A DNA stretch of 64,000 bases from Flavobacterium chryseum (GCF_004362015.1 NZ_SNWW01000002.1:434001-498000); one strand, 5' to 3'; numbered from the stretch's first letter, positions 33,611-43,324 are shown. Numbers and translations: made by a program. Notes: generated by a model from the sequence alone, not told the origin.

Positions 33611-34108
33611 TTATAATCTCTTCTCCATAACATAATCTTCCATTAAAAAGCCGTTCCCAATTTCGATATCGACTTCATCGATAACTTCAAAACCTAATTT
33701 CTGATAGAAACGTAATGCATTATTAAATCGGTTTACGTTTAATGATAATGCCGTTGAATTATTTGCTACAGCCAGTTTTTCGATTTCTTCAATAACTATT
33801 TTTCCGATGCCTTTCCCTTGAGTTTCCGGTAAAAGATATATTTTATGAATTCTTGTAACGGCTCCATTTTTATAATGATGTTCAATTCCGATAAAACCTA
33901 AAGTAGATTCTGAATCGGAAATCAAATAAAATAATTGTTCTTTTTTCTGAAATTGTTTTGTTAATGCTTCATCAGAATAAATCATGTTCAGCATAAAATC
34001 TAATTGCTCTTTTGATAAAATTTCGCCATAGGTAAGTGGCCAGGTTTTATGTGCAATTTCCTGAATTATTTTAAGATCGTTTATTGTTGCTTCTGAAATT
34101 GTAATCAT
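33611..34108 (-). CDS. GNAT-family N-acetyltransferase
   Basis: The 165-residue protein shows the GNAT fold in order: ITISEATINDLKIIQEIAHKTWPLTYGEIL (motif C region), LGFIGIEHHYKN (strand 4), KIYLLPETQGKGIGKIVIEEIEKLA (motif A, with the acetyl-CoA-binding Q-G-K-G-I-G at about 96-101) and LSLNVNRFNNALRFYQKLGFEVIDEVDI (motif B). It should move acetyl from acetyl-CoA to an amine. The substrate is not known. It lies 16 bp after guaC and 8 bp before the DUF1963-like gene. Confidence 0.85.
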   Translation of the reverse strand: MITISEATINDLKIIQEIAHKTWPLTYGEILSKEQLDFMLNMIYSDEALTKQFQKKEQLFYLISDSESTLGFIGIEHHYKNGAVTRIHKIYLLPETQGKGIGKIVIEEIEKLAVANNSTALSLNVNRFNNALRFYQKLGFEVIDEVDIEIGNGFLMEDYVMEKRL

Positions 34109-34124
34109 AAATTTTAAAATACTT

Positions 34125-35165
34125 TTATTTTGTAAAAATTTGATTTTCCTGTTCGCTAACTCTTATAAAAGTCGTGCGTTTGGTAAGTTCTTTTAGCCTT
34201 GAAGCACCAACATACGTGCAAGTGCTACGCAAACCACCCAAAATATCTAAAACGGTATTGATCACATTTCCTTTAAAAGCAACCTGAACGGTTTTGCCTT
34301 CGCTTGCTCTGTATTCTGCAACGCCGCCAACGTGTTTGTCCATTGCCGTTGTCGAACTCATTCCGTAAAATTGTTTGAATTTTTGCCCGTCAATTTCGAT
34401 TAATTCTCCTCCGCTTTCTGTATGTCCGGCTAACATTCCGCCCAACATTACAAAATCTGAACCTGCGCCAAATGCTTTGGCAACATCGCCCGGAGTACTG
34501 CAGCCGCCATCGCTAATAATATGTCCGCCTAAACCGTGAGCAGCATCGGCACATTCTATAATTGCAGAAAGTTGTGGATAACCAACACCGGTTTTAACAC
34601 GTGTTGTACAAACAGAACCAGGACCAATTCCGACTTTTACAATATCTGCGCCGGCCAATAATAATTCTTCGACCATTTCGCCCGTAACTACATTTCCGGC
34701 AATAATAACTTTATCCGGATATTGTTTTCGGGTTTGTTTTAAAAACTGAACAAAATGTTCCGAATATCCGTTTGCAACATCAATACAAATGAATTTCAGT
34801 AAAGGATTAGACGTTATAATTTGACCTATTTTTTCAAAATCTTCTTTTCCAGTTCCGGTGCTTATGGCAATATAATCGTAGAAATCCGGTGTAACATTTT
34901 TCAAAAAACTATTCCAGTCTTCTAAAGTATAATGTTTGTGAATGGCTATAAAAAGTTTTTCTTTGGCCAAAACCTGAGCCATTTCAAAAGTCCCAACTGT
35001 ATCCATATTTGCCGCCATTATTGGAATTCCTGTCCAATTTGTGGTGGAGTGCAAAAATTTAAAATTCCGATCTAGTGAAACTTCAGATCTGCTTTTCAGC
35101 GTTGATCTTTTTGGTCGAATCATTACATCTTTAAATCCTAATTTCAGATCAGTTTCTATTCTCAT
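34125..35165 (-). CDS. guaC: GMP reductase
   Basis: At 346 residues this matches the GuaC branch of the IMPDH/GMPR barrel. [19 protein letters not shown] is typical for GuaC, and the catalytic Cys186 is in [61 protein letters not shown] and FYGMSS also fit. There are no CBS domains. The enzyme turns GMP into IMP and ammonia with NADPH, so it lets guanine feed adenine nucleotide synthesis. It heads a short run with GNAT and DUF1963-like genes. Confidence 0.95.
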   Translation of the reverse strand: MRIETDLKLGFKDVMIRPKRSTLKSRSEVSLDRNFKFLHSTTNWTGIPIMAANMDTVGTFEMAQVLAKEKLFIAIHKHYTLEDWNSFLKNVTPDFYDYIAISTGTGKEDFEKIGQIITSNPLLKFICIDVANGYSEHFVQFLKQTRKQYPDKVIIAGNVVTGEMVEELLLAGADIVKVGIGPGSVCTTRVKTGVGYPQLSAIIECADAAHGLGGHIISDGGCSTPGDVAKAFGAGSDFVMLGGMLAGHTESGGELIEIDGQKFKQFYGMSSTTAMDKHVGGVAEYRASEGKTVQVAFKGNVINTVLDILGGLRSTCTYVGASRLKELTKRTTFIRVSEQENQIFTK

Positions 35166-35484
35166 GTCTTTACATTTTGGTTACTTTCAAAGATAGCGAT
35201 TTTAGATTTCTGATTTTAGATTATAAAAAACTTTGCATTTATTTGAACGCGGATTATACGGATTCGCTATCGCGAAAACGCGGATTTAAAACGGATTTTT
35301 TATTTTTTTTTTCACAGAGCTTCGCAAAGACTTTATAAAGATTCACAAAAATTTCTAATTGGAGCTCGTTTCGAATTCGCTCAAGGTTGCAAACATGCAA
35401 CTTGAAAACAAATAAAAAATTGAAAAAAAAGATTTATCCAGCAAGTTTGGAATTTGGAATTTTTTAATTGGAATTTTTAATAAA
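35166..35484. other. Gene-free stretch between miaE and guaC
   Basis: This 319-bp gap has no credible reading frame. It holds a solo copy of the GATTCGCTATCGCGAA repeat (35244-35303), short direct words such as TTTTAGATTTCTGATTTTAGATT at its right-hand side near guaC in spirit (35199-35221), and low-complexity A/T runs. Confidence 0.6.
35244..35303 (+). repeat. GATTCGCTATCGCGAA repeat, solo copy
   Basis: This carries ACGCGGATTATACGGATTCG and on, the same unit that flanks the GxxExxY gene at 57790-57845 and 58285-58340. The core TTCGC-TATC-GCGAA can form a small hairpin. Confidence 0.8.
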
Positions 35485-36078
35485 CTATCCGTGAATCGTT
35501 TCGCCTTTTCCGTAATTGGTAATGATAGATTCTTCGAAGGCCAGCCATTCTCTCCAGCGTTTTTCAACGTCGATTCCTACTCCGTATTTTCTTGCGTAAG
35601 TAATGAATGTAGTATAATGTCCGGCTTCACTTTCCATTAAGTCTCTGTAAAAAATGGCTAATTCTTCGTCCTGAATGTTTTCAGATAATACTTTAAAACG
35701 TTCGCAGCTTCTGGCTTCGATCATGGCTGAGAATAATAATCTTTCTACCAAACCTGATACACGGCTTCCGTCGCCGCTTTTCTTCATATATAAATAAAGC
35801 TCGTTTACGTAATCGTCTTTGCGTTCGCGTCCTAATTTTAATCCTCTTTTGATGATGATATTATGAACTTGTTCAAAATGATCAATTTCTTCTTTGGCTA
35901 AAGCCAATAAATCTTTCACCAAATCCTGATGTTCAGAATTATTGGTTATTATGGTTATCGCGTTTGTTGCTGCTTTTTGCTCGCACCAAGCATGATCTGT
36001 TAAGATTTCTTCAATATTTTTCTCAACAATATTTACCCATCTTGGGTCAGTTGGTAATTGTAATCTTAGTACGCCCAT
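35485..36078 (-). CDS. miaE: tRNA-(ms2io6A)-hydroxylase
   Basis: Starting at the ATG at 36078 gives 197 residues, MGVLRLQLPTDPRWVNIVEK. The frame stays open 23 codons upstream, but that part is translated repeat sequence and is not family-like. Diiron ligands are visible in LAKEEIDHFEQVHNI (E and H), SAMIEARSCERFK and LMESEAGHYTTF. These three helices are the MiaE four-helix ferritin-like fold. The enzyme hydroxylates the isopentenyl side chain of ms2i6A37 in tRNA using O2. It is a lone gene between glyA and guaC. Confidence 0.9.
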   Translation of the reverse strand: MGVLRLQLPTDPRWVNIVEKNIEEILTDHAWCEQKAATNAITIITNNSEHQDLVKDLLALAKEEIDHFEQVHNIIIKRGLKLGRERKDDYVNELYLYMKKSGDGSRVSGLVERLLFSAMIEARSCERFKVLSENIQDEELAIFYRDLMESEAGHYTTFITYARKYGVGIDVEKRWREWLAFEESIITNYGKGETIHG

Positions 36079-36084
36079 TTTTTT

Positions 36085-36211
36085 AAGTCTTAAAGTTTGA
36101 AAGTCAAAAAGTTGTAAAGTCAAAAAAAAACAAAAGTCGAAGATCAAAATTAAAACAGAAATTTACATTCTATTTCAAGACTTTCGACCTTCGACTTTAA
36201 GACTTTATGAC
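36085..36211. repeat. AAGTCTTAAAGT-word opposed repeat
   Basis: AAGTCTTAAAGT at 36085-36096 is the exact complement of 36194-36205. Both arms hold further AAAGTC words. It fills the gap between miaE and glyA. Confidence 0.75.
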
Positions 36212-36218
36212 TAATATA

Positions 36219-37493
36219 TTAGTAAACGAAAATTGGTCTTTCGCTCATCATTTCGTTTACTTCGTTTGCTACTTCTTCAATAACAGCTTCGTTTGTATGA
36301 TCTGCCAATACTCTGTCGATTAACGCTACGATAGTTTCCATATCTTCTTCAACCAAACCACGAGTTGTTATTGCAGCTGTTCCTACACGAATTCCTGAAG
36401 TTACAAATGGTGATTTATCATCAAATGGAACCATATTTTTATTTACTGTGATTTCTGCTTTTACCAATGCGTTTTCAGCTTCTTTACCAGAAATATTTTT
36501 ATTTCTTAAGTCAATAAGCATCATGTGGTTATCAGTTCCTCCAGAAATAATCTTGTATCCTCTTTTTACAAAAGCATCTGCCATAGCGTTTGCATTTTTT
36601 TGCAATTGCATCGCATAAGTAAAGAACTCATCTTTAAGCGCTTCACCAAAAGCAACTGCTTTTGCAGCGATAATGTGCATTAAAGGTCCACCTTGATTTC
36701 CAGGGAAAACTGCTAAATCTAACAATGATGACATCATTCTGATTTCTCCTTTTGGAGTTTTTAATCCTTGTGGATTTTCAAAATCTTTCCCCATCAAGAT
36801 CAAACCTCCACGTGGTCCACGTAAAGTTTTGTGAGTTGTTGTAGAAACAATATGACAATGTGGAATTGGGTCATTCATTAATCCTTTTGCAATAAGACCT
36901 GCAGGATGAGAAATATCAGCAAATAAAATTGCTCCAACGCTATCAGCAATTACTCTGAAACGCTCAAAATCCATATCACGAGAATAAGCCGAAGCTCCTG
37001 CGATGATTAATTTTGGTTGTTCTCTAGTTGCAATTTCCTGAATTTTGTCATAATCTAAACGACCAGTTTCAGCATCTACACCGTAAAAAACCGGTTTGTA
37101 TAAACGACCTGAAAAGTTTACAGGAGAACCGTGAGTTAAGTGACCACCGTGAGATAAATCGAAACCTAAAATAGTATCACCAGGATTTAAACATGCATGG
37201 TAAACTGCTGTATTAGCCTGAGAACCTGAGTGAGGTTGCACGTTTGCATATTCAGCACCAAATAATTCTTTAGCTCTGTCTATTGCAATTTGCTCAATAA
37301 CGTCAACTACTTCGCAACCGCCGTAGTATCTTTTGCCAGGATATCCTTCGGCATATTTATTAGTTAAAACAGAACCAGCTGCTTCCATTACTTCATCACT
37401 TACAAAATTCTCAGAAGCGATAAGTTCTAATCCATGAATTTGTCTGTCTTGTTCCTCTAGTATAAGGTCAAAAATTTGTTCGTCGCGTTGCAT
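36219..37493 (-). CDS. glyA: Serine hydroxymethyltransferase
   Basis: From the ATG at 37493 the protein has 424 residues, [20 protein letters not shown]. The longer frame adds 17 residues that do not belong to the family. Clear SHMT motifs are [36 protein letters not shown], the PLP lysine in [26 protein letters not shown], and [19 protein letters not shown] near the end. It makes glycine and 5,10-methylene-THF from serine in the cytoplasm. It is divergent from the fumarylacetoacetase gene. A minus-strand -7-like box TATTTTTG is at 37519-37526. Confidence 0.96.
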   Translation of the reverse strand: MQRDEQIFDLILEEQDRQIHGLELIASENFVSDEVMEAAGSVLTNKYAEGYPGKRYYGGCEVVDVIEQIAIDRAKELFGAEYANVQPHSGSQANTAVYHACLNPGDTILGFDLSHGGHLTHGSPVNFSGRLYKPVFYGVDAETGRLDYDKIQEIATREQPKLIIAGASAYSRDMDFERFRVIADSVGAILFADISHPAGLIAKGLMNDPIPHCHIVSTTTHKTLRGPRGGLILMGKDFENPQGLKTPKGEIRMMSSLLDLAVFPGNQGGPLMHIIAAKAVAFGEALKDEFFTYAMQLQKNANAMADAFVKRGYKIISGGTDNHMMLIDLRNKNISGKEAENALVKAEITVNKNMVPFDDKSPFVTSGIRVGTAAITTRGLVEEDMETIVALIDRVLADHTNEAVIEEVANEVNEMMSERPIFVY

Positions 37494-37537
37494 TTTTTCG
37501 TTTTTCGTTAATTTCCTGCAAAAATACAAAAAAACGT

Positions 37538-37567
37538 TTGTCATACTGTTAGATTATGATATATTTG
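37538..37567 (+). promoter_or_regulatory. Promoter of the fumarylacetoacetase gene
   Basis: TTG at 37538-37540 and TATATTTG at 37560-37567 are 19 bp apart, an exact match to the Flavobacterium promoter consensus, 34 bp before the start codon. Confidence 0.7.
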
Positions 37568-37601
37568 ACATACAATTTTTCAACAAATAATTAACATTCA
37601 C

Positions 37602-38885
37602 ATGCCAATAACCGCCAACGATACCAAAAGAAAATCATGGTTAGAAGTACCAGAAAATAGTGACTTCCCTATTCAAAATATTCCTTTCGGTGTATTTCTT
37701 ACTAAAGAAAATGTCGTTACCGTAGGAACAAGAATTGGCGATTACGCTATAGATTTAGGCGCTTTACAACAATTGAACTATTTTGAAGGAATAGATTTAA
37801 CTGATGATATGTTCATGCAGGATACGCTTAATGATTTTATTTCTGATGGAAAAAAAACATGGCGTTTAGTTCGAAATCGTATCGCTGATATTTTCGACGA
37901 AACCAACTCACAGCTTCGGGATTCAACAAAAGATCGCGATATTGTTATTTTTAATATCGATGATATCGAAATGCAATTACCGGTTTTAATTGGTGATTAT
38001 ACTGATTTTTATTCTAGTAAAGAGCATGCAACGAACGTTGGAAAAATGTTCCGCGATCCTGAAAACGCTTTATTACCTAACTGGTTACACATTCCGGTTG
38101 GTTACCACGGAAGAAGTTCTACTATTGTTCCGTCCGGAATTCCGGTTCACAGACCAATGGGACAAACTTTGCCTGCAGGAGAAAAATATCCTGTTTTTGG
38201 TCCGTCTCGTTTAGTAGATTTTGAATTGGAAACTGCTTTCATTACAACCGACGTAAATATAATGGGAGAAAATATCCCAACATACGAAGCCGAAGATTAT
38301 ATTTTCGGAATGGTTTTATTGAATGATTGGAGTGCGCGTGATATGCAAAAATGGGAATATGTCCCTCTTGGACCCTTTTTAGCAAAAAATTTCGCTACAT
38401 CAATTTCTCCGTGGATTGTGACTATGGATGCTTTGGAGCCTTTTAGAACTAAAGGACCAAAACAAGACCCGTCGCCGCTTCCTTACTTACAGACTAAAGG
38501 AAAAAAAGCTTTTGATATTCATTTAGAAGTTTCAATAAAACCTGAAGATGCAGAACAAACTGTAGTTTCAAAATCAAATTTCAAATATTTATATTGGTCA
38601 ATGAGCCAGCAATTAGCACATCATACTTCAAACGGATGTCGTGTAAATTCTGGTGATATGATGGGTTCAGGAACAATTTCTGGTCCAACTCCTGATAGTT
38701 TTGGTTCTATGTTGGAACTAACTTGGGGTGGACAAAATCCTTTGAAGTTAAAAGACGGAAGTGAGCGTAAATTTATCGAAGATAATGATACGGTAATTAT
38801 TAGAGGTTTCTGCGAAAATGCTGAAGTAAGACTTGGCTTCGGAGAGGTTAGCAGCCAATTATTACCTCCTTTTATCAGACCATGA
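37602..38885 (+). CDS. fahA: Fumarylacetoacetase
   Basis: The 427-residue protein has the short N-terminal SH3-like domain (SWLEVPENSDFPIQNIPFGVF) and the catalytic FAH fold. Motifs are DYTDFYSSKEHATNVGKMFR (metal Asp and catalytic His in the EHATN stretch), PVGYHGRSSTIVPSG, FELETAFI, GMVLLNDWSARDMQKWEYVPLGPFLAKNFATSISPW and GSGTISGP. The enzyme splits 4-fumarylacetoacetate into fumarate and acetoacetate, the last step of tyrosine and phenylalanine breakdown. No other genes of that pathway are in the window. A terminator follows. Confidence 0.95.
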   Translation: MPITANDTKRKSWLEVPENSDFPIQNIPFGVFLTKENVVTVGTRIGDYAIDLGALQQLNYFEGIDLTDDMFMQDTLNDFISDGKKTWRLVRNRIADIFDETNSQLRDSTKDRDIVIFNIDDIEMQLPVLIGDYTDFYSSKEHATNVGKMFRDPENALLPNWLHIPVGYHGRSSTIVPSGIPVHRPMGQTLPAGEKYPVFGPSRLVDFELETAFITTDVNIMGENIPTYEAEDYIFGMVLLNDWSARDMQKWEYVPLGPFLAKNFATSISPWIVTMDALEPFRTKGPKQDPSPLPYLQTKGKKAFDIHLEVSIKPEDAEQTVVSKSNFKYLYWSMSQQLAHHTSNGCRVNSGDMMGSGTISGPTPDSFGSMLELTWGGQNPLKLKDGSERKFIEDNDTVIIRGFCENAEVRLGFGEVSSQLLPPFIRP

Positions 38886-38920
38886 AGATCAGATAAATTA
38901 TCTCAATAGATATAAAAAAC

Positions 38921-38952
38921 AAAAAACCTTGGTTGTTGCCAAGGTTTTTTTT
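38921..38952 (+). terminator. Terminator after fahA
   Basis: AAAAAACCTTGG and CCAAGGTTTTTT form a stem with a six-base loop, then more T. Confidence 0.9.
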
Positions 38953-38986
38953 ATGCTTTATTTTTAAATAAAAAATTTTATGTTTG

Positions 38987-39069
38987 AATCTCGCAAAGTC
39001 GCGAAGCCGCAAAGTTTAAAAGCAAAAACTTAAAAATAAACCTTTGCGACTTCGCGACTTTGCGAGATT
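38987..39069. repeat. Near-perfect 28-bp inverted repeat (CGCAAAGTCGCGAAG words)
   Basis: The left arm, 38987-39014, and right arm, 39042-39069, match with one mismatch. The arm is made of short words CGCAAAG and CGCGAAG. It sits between convergent fahA and aguA genes, next to the fahA terminator. Confidence 0.9.
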
Positions 39070-39083
39070 ATTTTTTAGACAAA

Positions 39084-40124
39084 CTAAGCCGGAATCTGCT
39101 GGCTCAAACAATGCAAAGTTCCGAATCCCCAGATAAAATCGATACAACTAATTCCGATTACTTCTCTGTCAGGAAAACATTCTGAAAGTATATTTAAAGC
39201 TACTCTGTCGTTACTATCATTAAAAGTTGGTACAAGTACACATTTATTCAGAATTAAGAAATTAGCATAACTTGCCGGTAATCTTAAATCTTCAAAATCG
39301 ACACGTTTTGGCATTGGCAATGCAACAATTGTTGGCGATTTCCCGTCCTCAAGTTTTGCATTTTGCAAACGCTTTAAATTGTCTTGTAGTGGTTTGTAAT
39401 TTGAATCGTTTTTGTCGGTTTCAACAATTGTTACGATTGTATCTTCATTTACAAATCGGCATAAATCGTCGATATGGCCGTGTGTATCATCACCTTCAAT
39501 TCCGTCTCCAAGCCAAATTACGTTGGTAACTCCAAGATATTCTTTAAAAACAGCTTCGTAATCTTCTTTGGTAAAATTTTTATTTCGAACCTGAATTGTC
39601 GGGTGCATCAAACATTCTTCAGAAGTTAATAAGGTTCCTTTTCCGTTTACATCAATGGCACCGCCTTCAACAATTACCGGTTTTCCTTTATACATTACTT
39701 GTGTTAACGGAACATCAATAAAATCAGCAATTTTGCCGGGAACAAATTTATCTAACTGATAGTTTTTGTATTTGGCCCATCCATTAAAATTAAAATTTAG
39801 TGCTTCTCTTTTTGAACCATTTTTTACAATAATTGGTCCTGAATCGCGCATCCAGCTTCGGTTTGTTTTATGAATAATGAAAGATATATTTGCAACATTT
39901 ACACGTGCACTTTCTAACATTTCAGCTACTTTTCCTTTTAGTTTTTCATCGGCTACGACCAAAAAAACAGTTTCAAAAGTGGCTACTTTTTTTATAAATT
40001 CTACAAATGCCCACTGAACAGCCTCATATTTTCCCGGCCAGTCGTTACCATTATGCGGAAAACATAATACAATTCCTTGTTGTTTTTCCCATTCTGCTGG
40101 AAATCTTCTATTATTTGTTGACAT
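39084..40124 (-). CDS. aguA: Agmatine deiminase
   Basis: The 346-residue protein has the pentein-fold motifs of AguA: FPAEWEKQQGIVLCFPHNGNDW at the start, SWMRDSGPIIV (about 93), VEGGAIDVNGKGTLLTSEECL (about 158), GDDTHGHIDDLCRFV (about 214, catalytic His) and catalytic Cys339 in GFGTLHCLSQQIP. It converts agmatine to N-carbamoylputrescine and ammonia in the cytoplasm. The next enzyme of this putrescine route, AguB, is also on the minus strand, about 3.3 kb upstream, with two plus-strand genes between. Confidence 0.95.
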   Translation of the reverse strand: MSTNNRRFPAEWEKQQGIVLCFPHNGNDWPGKYEAVQWAFVEFIKKVATFETVFLVVADEKLKGKVAEMLESARVNVANISFIIHKTNRSWMRDSGPIIVKNGSKREALNFNFNGWAKYKNYQLDKFVPGKIADFIDVPLTQVMYKGKPVIVEGGAIDVNGKGTLLTSEECLMHPTIQVRNKNFTKEDYEAVFKEYLGVTNVIWLGDGIEGDDTHGHIDDLCRFVNEDTIVTIVETDKNDSNYKPLQDNLKRLQNAKLEDGKSPTIVALPMPKRVDFEDLRLPASYANFLILNKCVLVPTFNDSNDRVALNILSECFPDREVIGISCIDFIWGFGTLHCLSQQIPA

Positions 40125-40267
40125 ATAAAGGTTCTAAAATTTAAAAGAGTACAAAGATAAGCATTCGGAAGGATTTTAAAATAGCAGAATTAAAATCGTA
40201 TGCATTTAAAAAATTTAAGTTAAAGATTAAATAATACAACCTTAATATACACTCTACATCCGGGAAT

Positions 40268-40275
40268 TACTTTTG
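40268..40275 (+). promoter_or_regulatory. Possible -7 box
   Basis: TACTTTTG fits TAnnTTTG and lies 23 bp before the choice-of-anchor I gene. No TTG is seen at the expected distance. Confidence 0.35.
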
Positions 40276-40298
40276 GCGAAACTAAAAACTAAAATAAC

Positions 40299-41822
40299 AT
40301 GAAAAAATTAAGTCTTTCATTATTAGCATTAATTACAATTTTTGCAAGTTGTAATAATGATGAAAATTCTAACAACGAAGAACCAGAAGTTGTTGTAAAT
40401 GAAAATCCTGCCACTTTTAAGGAAATTGGTTCTATAACTATTGGCGGAGAAGCAGCAGCAGAAATTTCAGCTTATGATGAAAAAACCAAAAGACTTTTTA
40501 CAGTAAACAATAGCGGAACAAACCAAATTGATGTAATTGATATTTCTGACCCGACAAAACCTACTAAGGTTGGTAAAATTGATTTAACGCCTTATGAAGG
40601 TGCTTCAAACAGTGTTTCTGTTTATGACGGAAAATTGGCTGTTGCTTTAGAATCAACAGTTAACAAACAAGGAAACGGAAAGGTTGTTATTTTTAACACC
40701 TCTGATTATAGCCTAATTAAACAAGTTACAGTTGGTGCATTGCCGGACATGATTACTTTTTCTGCTGACGGAAAATATATTATGACCGCAAACGAAGGTG
40801 AACCAAGTACAGATTATTTGCAAGATCCAAATGGAACAATTTCTATTATTGAAGTAACTAACAATTATGCGGTTACGACTTTAGACTTTAGTTCTTTTAG
40901 CAATCAGGCTGATGCACTGAAAAAAGACGGATTTAGAATTTCAAAATTTGCCAGCAGTTTTGCTCAGGATATTGAACCGGAATATGTAACTATTTCTGAT
41001 GATTCTAAAACGGCTTGGGTTACATTACAGGAAAATAATGGAGTTGCAAAAGTAGATTTAACTTCTAAAACTATAACAGCAATTTATCCTTTAGGCTTTA
41101 AAGATTTTAATACTGCTGACAATGCAATTGATGTAAGTGATAAAGATGATAAGGTAGCTTTTAATCCTTGGAAAGTAAAAGGAATGTTTATGCCGGATGC
41201 TATAAGCCATTTTTCTGCAAACAATGTTCCGTATTTTGTTACAGCAAATGAAGGAGATGCAAGAGAATATACAGCTTACACAGATATTAAAAGAATGAAG
41301 GATATGAAGTTAGACGCAACAGTTTTTCCTGATGCTGCAACTTTAAAATTAGAACCTAATTTAGGAAGATTAAACCTTATTGCTGATATGGGAGATACTG
41401 ACGGCGATGGAGATTTAGACGAAATGGTTAGTTTTGGAGCACGTTCTTTTTCTATATGGAATGGTAACACTGGAAAAATTGTTTTTGACAGTAAAAATGA
41501 TGCAGACAAAAAAACACAGGAATTAGGGACTTATGATGATAAACGAAGCGACGACAAAGGTTCTGAACCAGAAGCTGTAGTGGTTGCCAAAATGGGAAAT
41601 CAGAATATATTATTTGTAGGTTTAGAAAGATCTGATGCTTTTATGACTTATGATGTAACAAATCCAGCATCACCTCAATACTTACAAACGGTAAAAACAG
41701 GTGACGCTCCAGAAGGTGTATTATTTATTCCGGCTTCTAAAAGTCCAACAAAAAGAAGTCTGGTAATCGTAAGCAGCGAAGGTGATGGAACTATAAAAAT
41801 CTTTCAGCCGGATTTGAAATAA
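40299..41822 (+). CDS. Choice-of-anchor I family lipoprotein (alkaline-phosphatase-like repeats)
   Basis: The 507-residue protein begins with a lipoprotein signal ending TIFASC (Cys18), followed by an Asn/Asp/Glu-rich linker. The rest forms a beta-propeller-like series: AEISAYDEKTKRLFTVNNSGTNQIDVIDISDPTKP, MITFSADGKYIMTANEGEPS, EYVTISDDSKTAWVTLQENNGVAKVDL, FVTANEGDAREY and DDKRSDDKGSEPEAVVV. These phrases match the choice-of-anchor I family. Its exact role is unsettled, though some relatives are annotated as alkaline phosphatases. It should sit on the outer membrane or cell surface. It is followed by a terminator, so it is a one-gene unit. Confidence 0.85.
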   Translation: MKKLSLSLLALITIFASCNNDENSNNEEPEVVVNENPATFKEIGSITIGGEAAAEISAYDEKTKRLFTVNNSGTNQIDVIDISDPTKPTKVGKIDLTPYEGASNSVSVYDGKLAVALESTVNKQGNGKVVIFNTSDYSLIKQVTVGALPDMITFSADGKYIMTANEGEPSTDYLQDPNGTISIIEVTNNYAVTTLDFSSFSNQADALKKDGFRISKFASSFAQDIEPEYVTISDDSKTAWVTLQENNGVAKVDLTSKTITAIYPLGFKDFNTADNAIDVSDKDDKVAFNPWKVKGMFMPDAISHFSANNVPYFVTANEGDAREYTAYTDIKRMKDMKLDATVFPDAATLKLEPNLGRLNLIADMGDTDGDGDLDEMVSFGARSFSIWNGNTGKIVFDSKNDADKKTQELGTYDDKRSDDKGSEPEAVVVAKMGNQNILFVGLERSDAFMTYDVTNPASPQYLQTVKTGDAPEGVLFIPASKSPTKRSLVIVSSEGDGTIKIFQPDLK

Positions 41823-41841
41823 ATTCAGCATCTATTCGATT

Positions 41842-41879
41842 AAAAAAAAGGGAACAAATCAATTTTGTTCCCTTTTTTA
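41842..41879 (+). terminator. Terminator after choice-of-anchor I gene
   Basis: AAAAAAGGGAACAAA and TTTGTTCCCTTTTTT form a strong stem with a short loop. Confidence 0.9.
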
Positions 41880-41980
41880 GTTAAAAATTAGGTTTTATTT
41901 AACAAAATGCGGTTTTTTCTAATTAAAAGATGGAAATTATATAAAACCCGCGCTTATGTATGGAACATAAAGGAAAATCA

Positions 41981-42002
41981 TTGCTCTAAGTTTGCTCTAA
42001 GT
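41981..42002 (+). promoter_or_regulatory. Two tandem 11-bp TTGCTCTAAGT repeats with -7 box, before ompA-like gene
   Basis: The 11-bp word is repeated back to back. The junction makes TAAGTTTG (41987-41994), which fits the -7 consensus. The 11-bp spacing equals one DNA turn, so this may be a regulator site or a promoter duplicate. Confidence 0.4.
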
Positions 42003-42042
42003 TTAAAAAAACTTAAAATATTAAATTAAACACTTAGATAAC

Positions 42043-43308
42043 ATGAAAAAGAAATTAGCTTCCGTATCACTTTTATTACTCGCTTTTGCTGCGAATGCAC
42101 AAAACATGGCAACAACGTCTGTTCAACCTACTGTTGACAAACCTGCATATAACAAATGGTCTATCGAATTGAATGGTGGGGTAAACAAACCAACCAGAAC
42201 GATGACTGATGGTTACTCTACTGCAACACTTAATCCATTTCATGCTGATTTGGGAGTAAGATATATGTTTAATCCAAAATTTGGTTTGAAACTGGATGTT
42301 GGATATGATCAGTTTCAGGAACGCGATGACACGCCAGAATTTGAAAGCAGATTGATAAGAACAAGTTTACAAGGAGTTATTAATGTTGGAAGAGCTTTAA
42401 ATTTTGAAACATGGACAAACACTTTTGGTCTTTTGGCACACGGTGGTTTTGGAGTTTCACAATTAACATCTGATTCAGGTTTTGATGGAGAAGATTATGT
42501 AGGACATGGTATTGTTGGTTTAACTGGACAAATTAGGTTAAGTAACAGAGTTGCCCTAACAGGAGATTTAACAGGGATTGTAAACGGAAGACAAAACTGG
42601 AATTTTGACGGTATGGGACCAACAACTAGCGGTTCATTTGACGGTGTATTATTAAATGCTTCTGTTGGTTTGACTTTCTACTTAGGTAAAAATGAAAAAC
42701 ATGCTGACTGGTATTCTGAAGAAAATGAAAGATTAAATAAATTAGAAGACAGAGTTACAACTATCGAAACTGGTCTTATAGATACTGATAAAGATGGTGT
42801 TGCTGATTTATACGATTTAGAGCCAAACACTGTTTCAGGAGTTGCTGTAAATACAAAAGGACAATCTATTGATAACAATCAAAATGGTGTTCCGGATGAA
42901 TTGGAAAGTTATTTAGAGAAAACTTACGTTCAAAAAGGCGGAGAAACAGCAACAAACAATACAGTTGAAGAATTAATTAACGGAGGATATGTAAATGTTT
43001 ATTTCGATTTTAACTCTTCTAAACCAACAAACGCTTCTTTATCAGGTGTTGATTTCTTAGTGAAATATTTGAAAAACAATCCTGGTAAATCTGCAGATAT
43101 CATTGGATATTCAGATGAAATCGGAAGCTCAGATTACAACAGTGAATTATCCAGAAAAAGAGCTGAAGCTGTGAAAAACGTAGCTATAAACGCTGGAATT
43201 GATGCTTCAAGACTGAATGTAATTGCTAACGGTGAAGATACTTCTGTGAATAAAAATTCTAAAGAAGCTCGTCAAATCGTGAGAAGAGTTACTTTTAAGG
43301 TAAAATAA
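42043..43308 (+). CDS. OmpA-family outer-membrane protein
   Basis: The 421-residue protein has a signal peptide (1-19, ending NAQN), an N-terminal beta-barrel (about 35-215) and a thrombospondin-3-like calcium loop DTDKDGVADLYDLEPNT (about 248-264). The OmpA peptidoglycan-binding domain (about 315-421) carries VYFDFNSSKPT, IIGYSDEIGSSDYNSELSRKRAEAVKNVAINAGI and ASRLNVIANGE. The binding Asp and Arg of the OmpA motif are present. It should anchor the outer membrane to peptidoglycan and may be abundant. It has its own promoter region and terminator. Confidence 0.92.
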   Translation: MKKKLASVSLLLLAFAANAQNMATTSVQPTVDKPAYNKWSIELNGGVNKPTRTMTDGYSTATLNPFHADLGVRYMFNPKFGLKLDVGYDQFQERDDTPEFESRLIRTSLQGVINVGRALNFETWTNTFGLLAHGGFGVSQLTSDSGFDGEDYVGHGIVGLTGQIRLSNRVALTGDLTGIVNGRQNWNFDGMGPTTSGSFDGVLLNASVGLTFYLGKNEKHADWYSEENERLNKLEDRVTTIETGLIDTDKDGVADLYDLEPNTVSGVAVNTKGQSIDNNQNGVPDELESYLEKTYVQKGGETATNNTVEELINGGYVNVYFDFNSSKPTNASLSGVDFLVKYLKNNPGKSADIIGYSDEIGSSDYNSELSRKRAEAVKNVAINAGIDASRLNVIANGEDTSVNKNSKEARQIVRRVTFKVK

Positions 43309-43324
43309 TTATATACATATATTA

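Noticed and set aside
35355..35567. A 70-codon minus-strand frame overlapping the 3' end of miaE
   Set aside because: It is out of frame with miaE, runs into low-complexity repeat DNA and has no family features.
36079..36147. Extension of miaE by 23 codons
   Set aside because: The frame is open, but the extra residues are translated AAAGTC-type repeat. The family start MGVLRLQLPTDPRW is at 36078.
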